From Bilophila wadsworthia ATCC 49260 (lineage in GTDB: Bacteria > Desulfobacterota > Desulfovibrionia > Desulfovibrionales > Desulfovibrionaceae), in the NCBI RefSeq assembly GCF_000701705.1, contig NZ_JNJP01000014.1, forward strand, positions 1 through 64,000: DNA of 64,000 nt, in the 5' to 3' direction. The translations under genes were made by a program, and so were the position numbers. Positions 8,649 to 16,980 of this stretch are shown here, piece after piece (the first letter of the stretch is position 1; each line of letters opens with the position of its first letter). The notes below the pieces were generated by a model, which was not told the DNA's origin, did no database searches, and worked only from the letters and a program-made list of their open reading frames with translations.

Positions 8649-9265
8649 TCATCGAACTCCACAGCACGGAGGCGTTTGTGCGCGTGCGTGATTCCTCGCG
8701 CGCCGCCGTGCTCCACGCGCTGGATCTCGGGGCGCGGGGCATCATCATCCCCGATGTGCAATCGGTGGAAGAAGCGCGCAGGCTGGTGGAATACGCGAAA
8801 TATCACCCTCTGGGAGCGCGCGGATTCGCTTTTTCGCGGAGTGCGAAATACGGGTTCCTGCCCGAGCTGAAGCAGATAGGCGACTATTTCACCGCCACGA
8901 ACCAGCGCACGATCCTCATGCCGCAGTGCGAAACAGCCGGAGCGCTGGAACATATTGAGGAGATCGCCGCTCTGGACGGCATCGACGGCATTTTTGTCGG
9001 GCCGTATGATCTTTCTGTGGCGCTGGGCGCTCCGGCGCGGTTCGCCACCCCGCGGTTCGCCGAGGCTCTCGACCGGGTGATTGCGGCTTGCCGGGCTTCC
9101 GGCAAACTGGCGTTCATCTACGCGAACACCATGCCGGAAGCCCGGGCATACTTCGCACAAGGCTATCAGGGCGCGGCCATAGGCACGGATACGGCCTTTC
9201 TGGTCAAGGCCATTCAGGGCATGTTGCAGGGCGTAAAGGGACACTCCAAAAAAACGCAAAGGTGA
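8649..9265 (+). pseudogene. 5'-truncated HpcH/HpaI aldolase
   Basis: About 205 codons of a class II pyruvate aldolase missing the first 60-80 residues, including the catalytic His region. The surviving part begins near IELHSTEAFVRVRD, continues with ALDLGARGIIIPDV, metal ligand region MPQCETAGALEHIEEI and FVGPYDLSVALG, and runs to a normal C-terminus. The upstream edge abuts the truncated activator at about 8648 on the opposite strand. A GTG at 8678 could start a shortened product but has no ribosome-binding site. An intact paralogue lies at 13031-13786. Confidence 0.82.
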
Positions 9266-9298
9266 GGCCACCGCGTTCGGGGAATATATCCATAAAAA

Positions 9299-9337
9299 GT
9301 GGGGCGATCCGCATTGGGAGGACGCCCCGGTTTTTTT
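9299..9337 (+). terminator. Rho-independent terminator
   Basis: GGGGCG (9301-9306) pairs with CGCCCC (9323-9328), followed by GG and seven T residues (9331-9337). It lies between the convergent aldolase remnant and the SDR gene. Confidence 0.75.
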
Positions 9338-9382
9338 ACGTGCTGTTGAAAAAGATAAACTCAACCCCAGAGAAAAACAGGA

Positions 9383-10159
9383 TCAGTTCTCCGCCGCCCA
9401 TGCGAAATGGGGGTTCTGCACGCAGAACTTGCCCCCGCTGATTTCCACGGTACATCCCGTCACGTACCCGGCAAGATCCGAGGTCAGCATCACCAGCACC
9501 GGAGCCAGATCCTCCGGCGTGCCGAGCCGGTTCAGAGGGATGGAGCTGGTCATCGTTTCCCGGTGGCCTTCAATGCGCCCCCGGGTCAGCTCCGTTTCGA
9601 TCATGCCCGGCATGTAGGCGAAAACCCGGATGCCGCGTGCCACCAGTTCCGCCGCCAGCACGCGGGTCAGCGCCTCCACGCCCCACTTGGATACGGCATA
9701 CGCCCCGTTCCCGGCCACGGGCATCCGGGCCGCGAACGACGAGGCGTTTACGATGACCCCACCTTGCTGCATACGCTCGGCGGCCAGCCGTGACCCCGCG
9801 AACACGCCGCGCAGGTTGATCCCCATAAGCCCGTCCCATTCTTCAAGGCTGACGTCCATGAGCGGCTTGTAGATGCCCATTCCGGCGTTGTTGTACCATA
9901 CGTCCAGCCGTCCGAAATGGGACACCGCCGTGTCCGCGAACCTCTCCAGCGCCTCCATGTCCGCCACGTCCGCCTCTACGCACAGCACCTCGTGCCCGGC
10001 CTCGCGGCACTGGCGCCGGAACACCTCCAGTTTGGCCCGGTTCCGGCCGCACACCGCCACCCGGCAGCCTTCTTCCAAGTAACGCAGCGCGCAGCTCCGG
10101 CCAATGCCGGAGGCGCCGCCTGTAATCGCAACCACCCGTCCTTGCAGTTTGAGATCCAT
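9383..10159 (-). CDS. Short-chain dehydrogenase/reductase (SDR)
   Basis: A 258-residue classical SDR. Residues 1-40 form the NAD(P) Rossmann entry with TGGASGIGRS; NNAG is present; the catalytic Ser is in NASSFAARM and Tyr/Lys in GAYAVSKWGV. The end (YVTGCTVEISGG) is typical of the family. It oxidises or reduces an alcohol/ketone; the substrate is probably an acid or polyol of the neighbouring catabolic island (LarA-like protein, aldolase, hydroxyacid dehydrogenase), which is an inference from position. It is divergent from the LarA-like gene, 418 bases apart, and may share its regulation. Confidence 0.9.
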   Translation of the reverse strand: MDLKLQGRVVAITGGASGIGRSCALRYLEEGCRVAVCGRNRAKLEVFRRQCREAGHEVLCVEADVADMEALERFADTAVSHFGRLDVWYNNAGMGIYKPLMDVSLEEWDGLMGINLRGVFAGSRLAAERMQQGGVIVNASSFAARMPVAGNGAYAVSKWGVEALTRVLAAELVARGIRVFAYMPGMIETELTRGRIEGHRETMTSSIPLNRLGTPEDLAPVLVMLTSDLAGYVTGCTVEISGGKFCVQNPHFAWAAEN

Positions 10160-10541
10160 GCTCGTCCTCCTTGATTGTGGACAACCGCCCCTGAAAAGAC
10201 ATGACCCGCCAAACCGATTTTCTGCACGGGGGATGCGTCCACCCCGCCGCGCATCCGGCATCCGTTCCCCGGCAAAGCAGGCATCCCTGCCCGAAGCTAG
10301 CCGTTTGCCCCAGATGCGGCGTTCGCCTTCCACGCCAAGTCTCGGAACGCCTGTCCGCACCAGTGCACGCTATCCGAGCTTTCCCGGACAGAACCGGCCA
10401 TACCATTCCACTCGTGCACCTCATCCGAAACGTTCAGGATCGGAGGCACCCTGTGCCGAACCTGTCCACCGCCTTTCTTCGTGTTGCCATGTGTCCGGCC
10501 ATTGGGTATAGTCACTTCCGTGTTCCGTTATAAGAAATTTT
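10160..10541. other. Divergent intergenic region SDR / LarA-like gene
   Basis: No gene is supported here. It should contain the SDR promoter on the minus strand, for which I see no clear hexamers, and the upstream part of the LarA-like promoter. Confidence 0.35.
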
Positions 10542-10558
10542 GTTCCATAATATGGAAC
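10519..10558 (+). promoter_or_regulatory. Promoter and palindromic operator of the LarA-like gene
   Basis: Perfect 17-base palindrome GTTCCATAATATGGAAC at 10542-10558, i.e. GTTCCA-N5-TGGAAC, about 20 bases before the start codon. A possible -10 (CATAAT) lies inside it with TTCCGT 17 bases upstream, so a bound regulator would block polymerase. The same GTTCCA-N5-TGGAAC pattern occurs at 18144-18160 upstream of the TctC operon. An IclR-family regulator encoded between the two is the obvious candidate. Confidence 0.65.
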
Positions 10559-10577
10559 CTCGTAGGCGGAGGATGCC

Positions 10578-11906
10578 ATGCCCTTATTGACTTCGCTGCT
10601 CACAGGGATCGAACTGCCTTTTCTGCACCGGGTTACCCGCCACATTCCGGACGACGGGCTCTCCGATATTCCCCGTTCCGTCCGTGACGCTCTGAATGCG
10701 TCCGGGGTGGCGGAACGCCTCCTGCCCAACGGGGAAGTCGCCATAGGCGTAGGTTCCCGGGGGATAGCCGGTTTGCCACAGATCGTCCGGGCGACAGTGG
10801 ACTGGTTCAGGGAGCGCGGGGCGCGGCCTTTTCTTGTCCCGTGCATGGGAAGCCACGGCGGGGCCACAGCCGAAGGACAGCTCCGCGTGCTGGAGCATCT
10901 GGGCGTGACCGCCGCATCGGCCGGATGCCCGATCCGGGCGGGGATGGATACGATCGTGATCGGTACGCTGGACAACGGACTCCCCGTCCATATGGATGCG
11001 CACGCCACCTCCGCCGACGGGGTGTTCGTCATCAACCGGGTCAAGCCGCATACAGCCTTCACCGGGCCGCACGAAAGCGGGCTCGTCAAAATGCTGGTCA
11101 TCGGCCTCGGCAAGCGCAACGGTGCGGACTGCTGCCACAGCCTCGGGTTCGGGCGGTTCGCGGAGGTCATGCCGCAAATGGCCCGGCTCCTGCTGGAGCG
11201 CAAGCCGTCCCTGCTCGGGGGATTGGCCGTGGTCGAGAACGCGCATGATCGGGTTTGCCTCCTTGAAGCCGTCCTCCCGGAACGACTGCTGGAACGTGAC
11301 CAAGCCCTGCTTGTTGAAGCTCGTGCCCGGATGGGGTCGCTCCCCGTGGACGATCTGGATGTCCTTCTCGTCGACCGCATGGGCAAGGACATTTCCGGTT
11401 CGGGCATGGACCCCAATATTACCGGACGTTCACCAAGTCCCTACAAGACAGGCGGGCTCAAGGCCGCACGGCTCGGCGTCCTGCGACTGACCGAAGCGAG
11501 CGGAGGCAATGCCACCGGCATGGGCAACGCCGATGTCGTCACCCAGCGTCTGGTCGATAGCGCGGATTTCGAGTCCACCTACGCCAACGCCATCACCAGC
11601 ACGAGCCTCAAGGCGGCCGCCATCCCTCTTGTCATGCCCTCGGACGAGGCCGCCGTGCGCGGTCTCATCAAAACGTGCGGCGCGGGGCCGCGCCCCGTCC
11701 GTCTGGCCTACATTCAAGACACCCTCTCCCTGAACACGTTCTGGGCGAGCGCCGCCCTCGCGGAGGAACTGTCCGCCCGCCCCGACTGCCGCGTCTCTCC
11801 CGAATCCGGCGTGTTCCGATTCGATGCGGAAGGCTCGCTCGTCGCTCCGGGGTGGGGCCCTCCGGCAGCCCTGAATCCCACCGTTCCGCGTGAATCCCGC
11901 TCATGA
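10578..11906 (+). CDS. LarA-like (DUF2088, lactate racemase domain) protein
   Basis: A 442-residue protein of the DUF2088/LarA superfamily. Family features seen: GSRGIAGLPQIV near residue 58, PFLVPCMGSHGGATAEGQ near 87-104, and VFVINRVKPHTAFTGPHESGLVKML in the middle. True LarA racemises lactate with a tethered nickel-pincer nucleotide. This protein is a divergent member and could be a racemase or epimerase for another 2-hydroxy acid. GGAGG lies 6 bases before the ATG. It sits between the SDR and an IclR gene in an island that also encodes a 2-hydroxyacid dehydrogenase. Interconverting the two enantiomers of the imported hydroxy acid would fit, but this is inference. Confidence 0.78.
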   Translation: MPLLTSLLTGIELPFLHRVTRHIPDDGLSDIPRSVRDALNASGVAERLLPNGEVAIGVGSRGIAGLPQIVRATVDWFRERGARPFLVPCMGSHGGATAEGQLRVLEHLGVTAASAGCPIRAGMDTIVIGTLDNGLPVHMDAHATSADGVFVINRVKPHTAFTGPHESGLVKMLVIGLGKRNGADCCHSLGFGRFAEVMPQMARLLLERKPSLLGGLAVVENAHDRVCLLEAVLPERLLERDQALLVEARARMGSLPVDDLDVLLVDRMGKDISGSGMDPNITGRSPSPYKTGGLKAARLGVLRLTEASGGNATGMGNADVVTQRLVDSADFESTYANAITSTSLKAAAIPLVMPSDEAAVRGLIKTCGAGPRPVRLAYIQDTLSLNTFWASAALAEELSARPDCRVSPESGVFRFDAEGSLVAPGWGPPAALNPTVPRESRS

Positions 11907-12220
11907 CATATCCCACGAAGGGCCTTCGCTCAGGCATCCCCCGGATCGGGCCTTCCTCCCTTTCTGTGACACTCTGGACGGAAAACGGGGCGGTCTGGAC
12001 TTTTGTGGGCTCTTGGTCTATAAAGAAGACTGTTTTTCTTGCTATTACAAGAAGATACGTATAGTATATAACGTTTTGTATTCTATCGCTTTTTAAACGT
12101 TCCGCCTCGGGGCGGGCATCTCCGGCGTTTCCGCGAAAAGACGCCTTTCCGGGCGGCGCCCCGGAATCTAGCGCGCTGGGGCGCGCACCACACCCAAACG
12201 GCTCCGGGAGTCTGCTCCGC
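11907..12220. other. Intergenic region upstream of IclR gene
   Basis: No gene. The AT-rich part at 12020-12100 holds the probable IclR promoter listed separately; the remainder shows nothing recognisable. Confidence 0.4.
12039..12067 (+). promoter_or_regulatory. Candidate sigma-70 promoter of IclR gene
   Basis: TTGCTA (12039-12044), 17-base spacer, TAGTAT (12062-12067) in an AT-rich patch that contrasts with the surroundings. It would leave a leader of about 150 bases before the ATG at 12221. Confidence 0.45.
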
Positions 12221-12997
12221 ATGTTCGATAAACAGGTCGGCCACGTACAGGTCCTCACCAAAGCATTTACAATACTCAATATTATCGGCGAAAGCAGGGA
12301 ACCGTTGACCCTGACTCAGATAGTCAACCTTTCCGGCATGTCCAAGACAACGGTTCACCGCCTGCTGAAAAGTCTGGTCGCCCATCAGTACGTATCCATC
12401 GACCGCCATTCCGAATATGTGCTCGGCTCTCAGATCGTCTGCCTCGGGGCCAAGGCCCTGCATACGAGCGTGGCCTCCACGGGCTACAGCATTGCCAGAG
12501 CCCTGTACGACGCCACAAAGCTGACCGTGTGCATCTGCACCCTGAGCGGCTTTGAAATCGTCTACCTCCAAAAGATAGCCCCCCGCATCACCATCAAGCA
12601 GGACGTCGGCAGCACGCGGCCCGCCTACTGCACGGCGCTCGGCAAATGCCAGCTCGCCTACCTGCCCGAGGAGGAGCTTGACCGGCTCATCGAAACCCAC
12701 GGCCTGCCACCCATGACGCCCAATACCGTCTGTGACGTGGCCCAGTTCAAGGAAAGCCTGAAAGAGGCCCGCAGACTCGGGTACGCCGTCAACCGGCACG
12801 AGGCCAACCCGCAGGTGGACGGCGTGGCCGCCCCCATCTTCGATTTTTCCGGCAAGTGCATCGCCGCCATCAGCATCACAATCATCGTGCCCCTGCACGA
12901 CAGGGACATCCTTGAATACGCGGAACAGGTCGTCGAGGCCGCCGCCCTCATTTCCAGCCGCATGGGTTACAACGCGGCAGACCAGCAATGGACATAA
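12221..12997 (+). CDS. IclR-family transcriptional regulator
   Basis: A 258-residue regulator: N-terminal winged helix at about residues 8-70 with TLTQIVNLSGMSKTTVHRLL as recognition helix, then the IclR effector domain (RPAYCTALGKCQLAYLPEEE, YAVNRHEANPQVDGVAAPIF). It lies between two outward-facing catabolic units, the LarA-like gene and the TctC-to-aldolase operon, and converges on the latter. Both units carry GTTCCA-N5-TGGAAC palindromes, so this protein probably controls them; most IclR proteins release or recruit polymerase on binding a small acid. The ligand is probably the acid imported by TctABC. Confidence 0.9.
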   Translation: MFDKQVGHVQVLTKAFTILNIIGESREPLTLTQIVNLSGMSKTTVHRLLKSLVAHQYVSIDRHSEYVLGSQIVCLGAKALHTSVASTGYSIARALYDATKLTVCICTLSGFEIVYLQKIAPRITIKQDVGSTRPAYCTALGKCQLAYLPEEELDRLIETHGLPPMTPNTVCDVAQFKESLKEARRLGYAVNRHEANPQVDGVAAPIFDFSGKCIAAISITIIVPLHDRDILEYAEQVVEAAALISSRMGYNAADQQWT

Positions 12998-13001
12998 GAT
13001 G

Positions 13002-13032
13002 AAGCAAGGGGGGCTGCCCCCCTCGCTTTCTT
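13002..13032. terminator. Bidirectional terminator
   Basis: A near-perfect hairpin AAGCaAGGGGGG-CTG-CCCCCCTcGCTT at 13002-13028 followed by a short T-rich tail, placed between the convergent IclR and aldolase genes. Confidence 0.75.
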
Positions 13033-13786
13033 AGCCGTGTAAGGCCCTCTCAATGGCCTTGAGGTGCTTGGTCAGCACATTGACGTCCGAGGACACCGCC
13101 ACGAACGTATAGCCCATTTCCTTGAGCGTCGGGATCAGCGTGGCATCCGGCAGCAGGATGCCGCAGGCCTTGCCTTCGGCGCGGGCGTTGTCGGAAACGA
13201 GCTGCAAAACATCCATGAACGCCGGGTCCGCGAACCGTTCGGGCAAGTTCAGGCTGGCGCTCAGATCCATCGGCCCCACGAACAGCACGTCCACACCGTC
13301 CACCGCCGCGATGGCCCGGCTGTTGTCCACGGCAAGTTGCGTCTCCATCTGGGCCACGGTCAGCAGGCGCTTGTTGGATTCCGCAAAATAGTCCTTGAAG
13401 CCGAACCCGAAATCCGAAGCCCGCGTAGCCCCGGCCACGCCCCGCACGCCTTCCGGAGCGTAGCGCATGAACGACACCGCCTCCCGCGCCTGTTCCTCCG
13501 TTTCCACATAGGGCACCATGATGCCCGCCGCCCCGATGTCGAGGCTCCACTTGATCGCCACCCTGTCCAGCCACGGGATACGTACGATGGGTGCGGTGGG
13601 GAAACGGCTCAGGGCCTGCATCTGCGCCATGAGCCCGGCGGTGGTGGTCGGGGCGTGCTCGGAATCCAGCAAAGCCCAATCGAACCCGCACAGGCCCGTG
13701 ATCTCGGCGGCGGCGGGCGAGTTCAGGCTGCACCACGTCCCAGCCACAAAATCCCCTCTCAATACGCGTTCACGGATATCAAACAT
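13031..13786 (-). CDS. HpcH/HpaI family class II aldolase
   Basis: A 251-residue metal-dependent pyruvate aldolase, last gene of the TctC-TctB-TctA-dehydrogenase-aldolase operon. It contains FDWALLDSEHAP (general-base His near residue 45), GAAGIMVPYVET, metal ligand Glu in VAQMETQLAVDN and the Asp of LFVGPMDLSASL. Members cleave 4-hydroxy-2-oxo acids to pyruvate and an aldehyde. ATG 13786 was chosen; a longer reading is possible but precedes the conserved start. The substrate is likely the oxidised, dehydrated or racemised acid imported by the transporter. It could alternatively work in the condensation direction. The truncated copy at 8649-9265 is a paralogue. Confidence 0.9.
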   Translation of the reverse strand: MFDIRERVLRGDFVAGTWCSLNSPAAAEITGLCGFDWALLDSEHAPTTTAGLMAQMQALSRFPTAPIVRIPWLDRVAIKWSLDIGAAGIMVPYVETEEQAREAVSFMRYAPEGVRGVAGATRASDFGFGFKDYFAESNKRLLTVAQMETQLAVDNSRAIAAVDGVDVLFVGPMDLSASLNLPERFADPAFMDVLQLVSDNARAEGKACGILLPDATLIPTLKEMGYTFVAVSSDVNVLTKHLKAIERALHG

Positions 13787-13912
13787 GATTCGCTCCTCAA
13801 GCTTGGCTCCGGCACAGCCGCCGGAAGGGACGCGCCCGGTGAAAAAAGCGCGCAGAAACGGATACGGCCCCAATGGGTCGCTTCACAACCAGCACTATTT
13901 GCAAGGAAAAAA

Positions 13913-14881
13913 TCAGGCCATGCCGATCTCGCGGCGGTTCATCACCACGCGGGGCTGGAGTTTTCCGTCAAGACAGTCGAGGACGTTCTGCACGGCCTGC
14001 GTAGCCATGCGTATGGCGCATTCCTCGGTCAGCGCCGCGTTGTGGGGGCTCAGGAGAACCTTCTCCTGCCGGAACAGGCGGTGCGCCGTATCCGGCGGCT
14101 CCTTGGCGAAAACGTCGAGTCCCGCGCCGCCGAGATGCCCGCTCTCCAGCGCATCGCACAGCACGTCCTCGTCAACGATTCCTCCGCGCGCGCAGTTGAG
14201 CACGAAGGCTCCCCGTTTGAGCAGAGCCAACTCGCCCGCACCGATCAAGTCCCGCGTTTCCGGCGTGGACGGCAGATGGAGGCACAGGAAATCGGTTTCC
14301 GGCAGGATAGCACGGAAATCCTTCACCATTTCCACCCCTTCCACGGGGCTCCGCTCCATGTACGGGTCAAAAGCCGCAACACGCAGCCCCAGCGCCCGGC
14401 ACAACGCGCCCACGCGCTGCCCGATGCGCCCAAACCCCATGATCAGCGCCGACTTGCCCGCCACGTCCGACGCCGTCCGCCGATCACGCCAGGCGAAATC
14501 CCCGGATCGCGTAGCCCGGTCACCCGCCATCGCATCCTTGGCCAGCGCCAGCAGCATCATGAGCGTGTGTTCGGCCACGGACCCCACGTTGGAGTCGATG
14601 GCGATGGCCATAGGGATTTTCCGCGAGGACAAATAGGCCACGTCCACATTGTCCGTCCCCACGCCGTGCCGCGACACGATCCGCAGGCGATCGGCGCGCT
14701 CCAGCGTTTCCCGCGGAAGCGGGGTTGTGCGGACCACCACGGCGTCCGCCCCGGCCACGCCGCGGGCGACGTTTTCGGGGGACAAATCCGTCAACACTTC
14801 GTAGGTCACCAGATCCGGCCGGGATTCCAGCAGTTTGATCCCCTTCCGGTGAAAGGCGCCGACGCATACCACCTTGAACAT
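13913..14881 (-). CDS. D-isomer-specific 2-hydroxyacid dehydrogenase
   Basis: A 322-residue dehydrogenase of the SerA/lactate/glycerate group without an ACT domain. Catalytic-domain residues are followed by the NAD motif ALIMGFGRIGQRVG near residue 147. Active-site Arg is in NCARGGIVDE, Glu in FAKEPPDTA and His in LSPHNAALTEE. It should oxidise a 2-hydroxy acid to the 2-oxo acid or the reverse, feeding or draining the aldolase encoded 126 bases downstream. ATG 14881 is preferred over an upstream TTG at 14887. The best-known paralogues beside TTT transporters include sulfolactate and tartrate-type dehydrogenases; the substrate here is unassigned. Confidence 0.9.
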   Translation of the reverse strand: MFKVVCVGAFHRKGIKLLESRPDLVTYEVLTDLSPENVARGVAGADAVVVRTTPLPRETLERADRLRIVSRHGVGTDNVDVAYLSSRKIPMAIAIDSNVGSVAEHTLMMLLALAKDAMAGDRATRSGDFAWRDRRTASDVAGKSALIMGFGRIGQRVGALCRALGLRVAAFDPYMERSPVEGVEMVKDFRAILPETDFLCLHLPSTPETRDLIGAGELALLKRGAFVLNCARGGIVDEDVLCDALESGHLGGAGLDVFAKEPPDTAHRLFRQEKVLLSPHNAALTEECAIRMATQAVQNVLDCLDGKLQPRVVMNRREIGMA

Positions 14882-14909
14882 GTGCAACTCCCTACTTTGT
14901 ATGGTGTAA

Positions 14910-16391
14910 TTAGCCCTTTCTGAGGAGCGCGCCCTTTCGCAGGGCGACCGCCAGAGAAAGGACCGTCAGGGCCAAAAACACGAGCGCGATGGGGCTGGAA
15001 AGAAATTCCGCGAAGCTCCCCCCCGCCTGAATGCAGGCCAGACGGAGTTCCCGTTCGAACATGGGGCCAAGGATGAGTCCTATGATCAGTGGCATGAGCG
15101 GATACCGGAATTTTTTCAGCACATAGCCCAGAACGCCGAAAGCCAGAGCCACCCAGACCGCCATCATGGAATATTCCATGTTGTAGCAGCCGATCAGGCT
15201 CATCACCATGACGAGCGGCAGGATGTACTTCTTCTGGAGGCGCAGGGCGACGGGGAACACGTAGGTCCCCACGAACTGCATGAACACGTACATGACCACG
15301 CAGGAGAGGATGAACGCCACGAATACGCCGTACACCATGTCCATGTGGCGGCTGAACAGGATGGGGCCCGGATCGAGCCCGTGGATCTGCAGGCCGCCGA
15401 GCAGCGCGGCCGTCACGGTGTCGCCGGGGATGCCGAGCGCGAGGAAAGGGATCAGCGCGCCGCCGATGGTGGCGTTGTTCGCCGTCTCGGAGGCGATGAT
15501 GCCCTGAAGCTCGCCCCGCCCGTAGTTTTCGGGATGCTTGGCCGCCCTCTTTTGCTGATCATAGGCCACCACGCTGGCCAGCGTCCCGCCGATGCCCGGC
15601 AGAATGCCGATGGCCGTGCCGATGAGCCCGGAACGGATGAAGTTGGGCAGCGACGCACGAAGTTCCGTCAGTGACATGAACCGGTCGGTCAGCCTGCTCG
15701 CCGCGATGATGAACCGCTCGGATAGGGTATCCATCTCGGCGAACGCCTGCGCGACCACGAACAGGCCGATCATGGCGGGCATCTGGCTGATGCCGTTGGT
15801 CAGGACGGAAAAGCCGAGGGTGTTGCGCTCCATGCTGCTGATGGGGTCCACGCCCACCGTGGAGAAAGCCATGCCGAGCGCGGTCATGCAGATCCCTTTG
15901 GTGATGGAGCCGCCGGAAAGGCTGATGACCGCCGTGAACCCGAACAGCAGGACCGCCGTGTTTTCGATGGGCCCGAATTCCAGCGCGAACCGCGCCACCT
16001 GCGGGGCCAGCGCGATGAGGAAAAGCCAGCCGATGAAGCTGCCCGCGAGGTTGGCGGTGACGCCCGCGCCAAGGGCCTTGCCCGCCCGTCCCTGCTTGGC
16101 TAGCGCGAACCCATCGAGCACGGTCACCATCGAGGATGGCGTGCCCGGCATACCGAGCAGCACGGCGGCCACCACCCCGCCGGAAATGCCGCCGATGTAC
16201 ACGCCGACGAGCATACTAATGCCCTGCGTGGGTTCGAGGCCGTAGCTCAGCGGGATGAGCAGGATGACGGCGAGCGTCGCCGTCAGGCCGGGGATGGCCC
16301 CGAAGATGATGCCGAAGATGGTGCCCCCGGTGATGAGGGCGAAGGAAACCGGATCGAAAACTCCCATAAACGCATTGACGAGATCGGTCAT
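14910..16391 (-). CDS. tctA: Tripartite tricarboxylate transporter large permease TctA
   Basis: A 493-residue membrane protein with about 12 hydrophobic segments and both family signatures: GTIFGIIFGAIPGLTATLAV near residues 23-42, and GGISGGVVAAVLLGMPGTPSS near 67-87. TctA forms the cation-coupled translocation channel for a carboxylate delivered by the periplasmic TctC. It follows tctB by 36 bases and precedes the dehydrogenase by 28 bases, so all five genes should be one transcript. Confidence 0.95.
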   Translation of the reverse strand: MTDLVNAFMGVFDPVSFALITGGTIFGIIFGAIPGLTATLAVILLIPLSYGLEPTQGISMLVGVYIGGISGGVVAAVLLGMPGTPSSMVTVLDGFALAKQGRAGKALGAGVTANLAGSFIGWLFLIALAPQVARFALEFGPIENTAVLLFGFTAVISLSGGSITKGICMTALGMAFSTVGVDPISSMERNTLGFSVLTNGISQMPAMIGLFVVAQAFAEMDTLSERFIIAASRLTDRFMSLTELRASLPNFIRSGLIGTAIGILPGIGGTLASVVAYDQQKRAAKHPENYGRGELQGIIASETANNATIGGALIPFLALGIPGDTVTAALLGGLQIHGLDPGPILFSRHMDMVYGVFVAFILSCVVMYVFMQFVGTYVFPVALRLQKKYILPLVMVMSLIGCYNMEYSMMAVWVALAFGVLGYVLKKFRYPLMPLIIGLILGPMFERELRLACIQAGGSFAEFLSSPIALVFLALTVLSLAVALRKGALLRKG

Positions 16392-16427
16392 AAAGGCTCC
16401 TTCGACGTTGCGGGTCGACGCGCGGCG

Positions 16428-16907
16428 TCAGAACAGCCATGTTGTGGGGAGATAAATCTTGAATACGGAAAACAGGCCATAGAGGACGGCTACGGAGATA
16501 AAGGCGAACAAGGCCTTGCTCACGACGTTCCGTTCGTCCGGCGGCTCGATGAGCAGCGAATAGCCGAACAGGAACACGAACGTGGAGACGTAGAACCCCA
16601 CATAGGCGAACCCCAAGATATAGATGGCCGTCATGACGAGCCCGAGCAGCATACTCAAGGGGACGAAACGCGGCTCGGCGCGCCGCCTGACGGCCATAAC
16701 CCCCTGATACAGCCCCGAACAGACAAGCATGGCGCCGATGATTTGCGAGTAGAGGGCGGAATCGAGGTATTCCACCACCATAAAATTGATGACTTCAGGC
16801 ACGGTCGTATCGATGCACAGACAGCCGAAGGCTATCAGCATCAGAGAAAAGGCCAGTTCGGCGGCAATCCCCAGACCGGTGCCCCGAGGAACGGTTTGTT
16901 CAGTCAT
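16428..16907 (-). CDS. tctB: Tripartite tricarboxylate transporter small permease TctB
   Basis: A 159-residue protein with four hydrophobic helices (AELAFSLMLIAFGCLCI, SQIIGAMLVCSGLYQGV, SMLLGLVMTAIYILGFAYVG, VSKALFAFISVAVLYGLFSV), the size and topology of TctB. It partners TctA. The ATG at 16907 follows a GGAG-type site; the longer in-frame reading upstream lacks hydrophobic or family character. Confidence 0.9.
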   Translation of the reverse strand: MTEQTVPRGTGLGIAAELAFSLMLIAFGCLCIDTTVPEVINFMVVEYLDSALYSQIIGAMLVCSGLYQGVMAVRRRAEPRFVPLSMLLGLVMTAIYILGFAYVGFYVSTFVFLFGYSLLIEPPDERNVVSKALFAFISVAVLYGLFSVFKIYLPTTWLF

Positions 16908-16980
16908 ACGCGCAGCTCCGTATGGTTCCTTGTGCACGGCGGGAAACGGTCCGGGGCGGGGTCCGCCCCGGACGCCCCGG

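Noticed and set aside
8678..9265. Functional short aldolase starting at GTG 8678
   Set aside because: No ribosome-binding site and the catalytic N-terminal part is missing; the conserved frame continues upstream to the junction.
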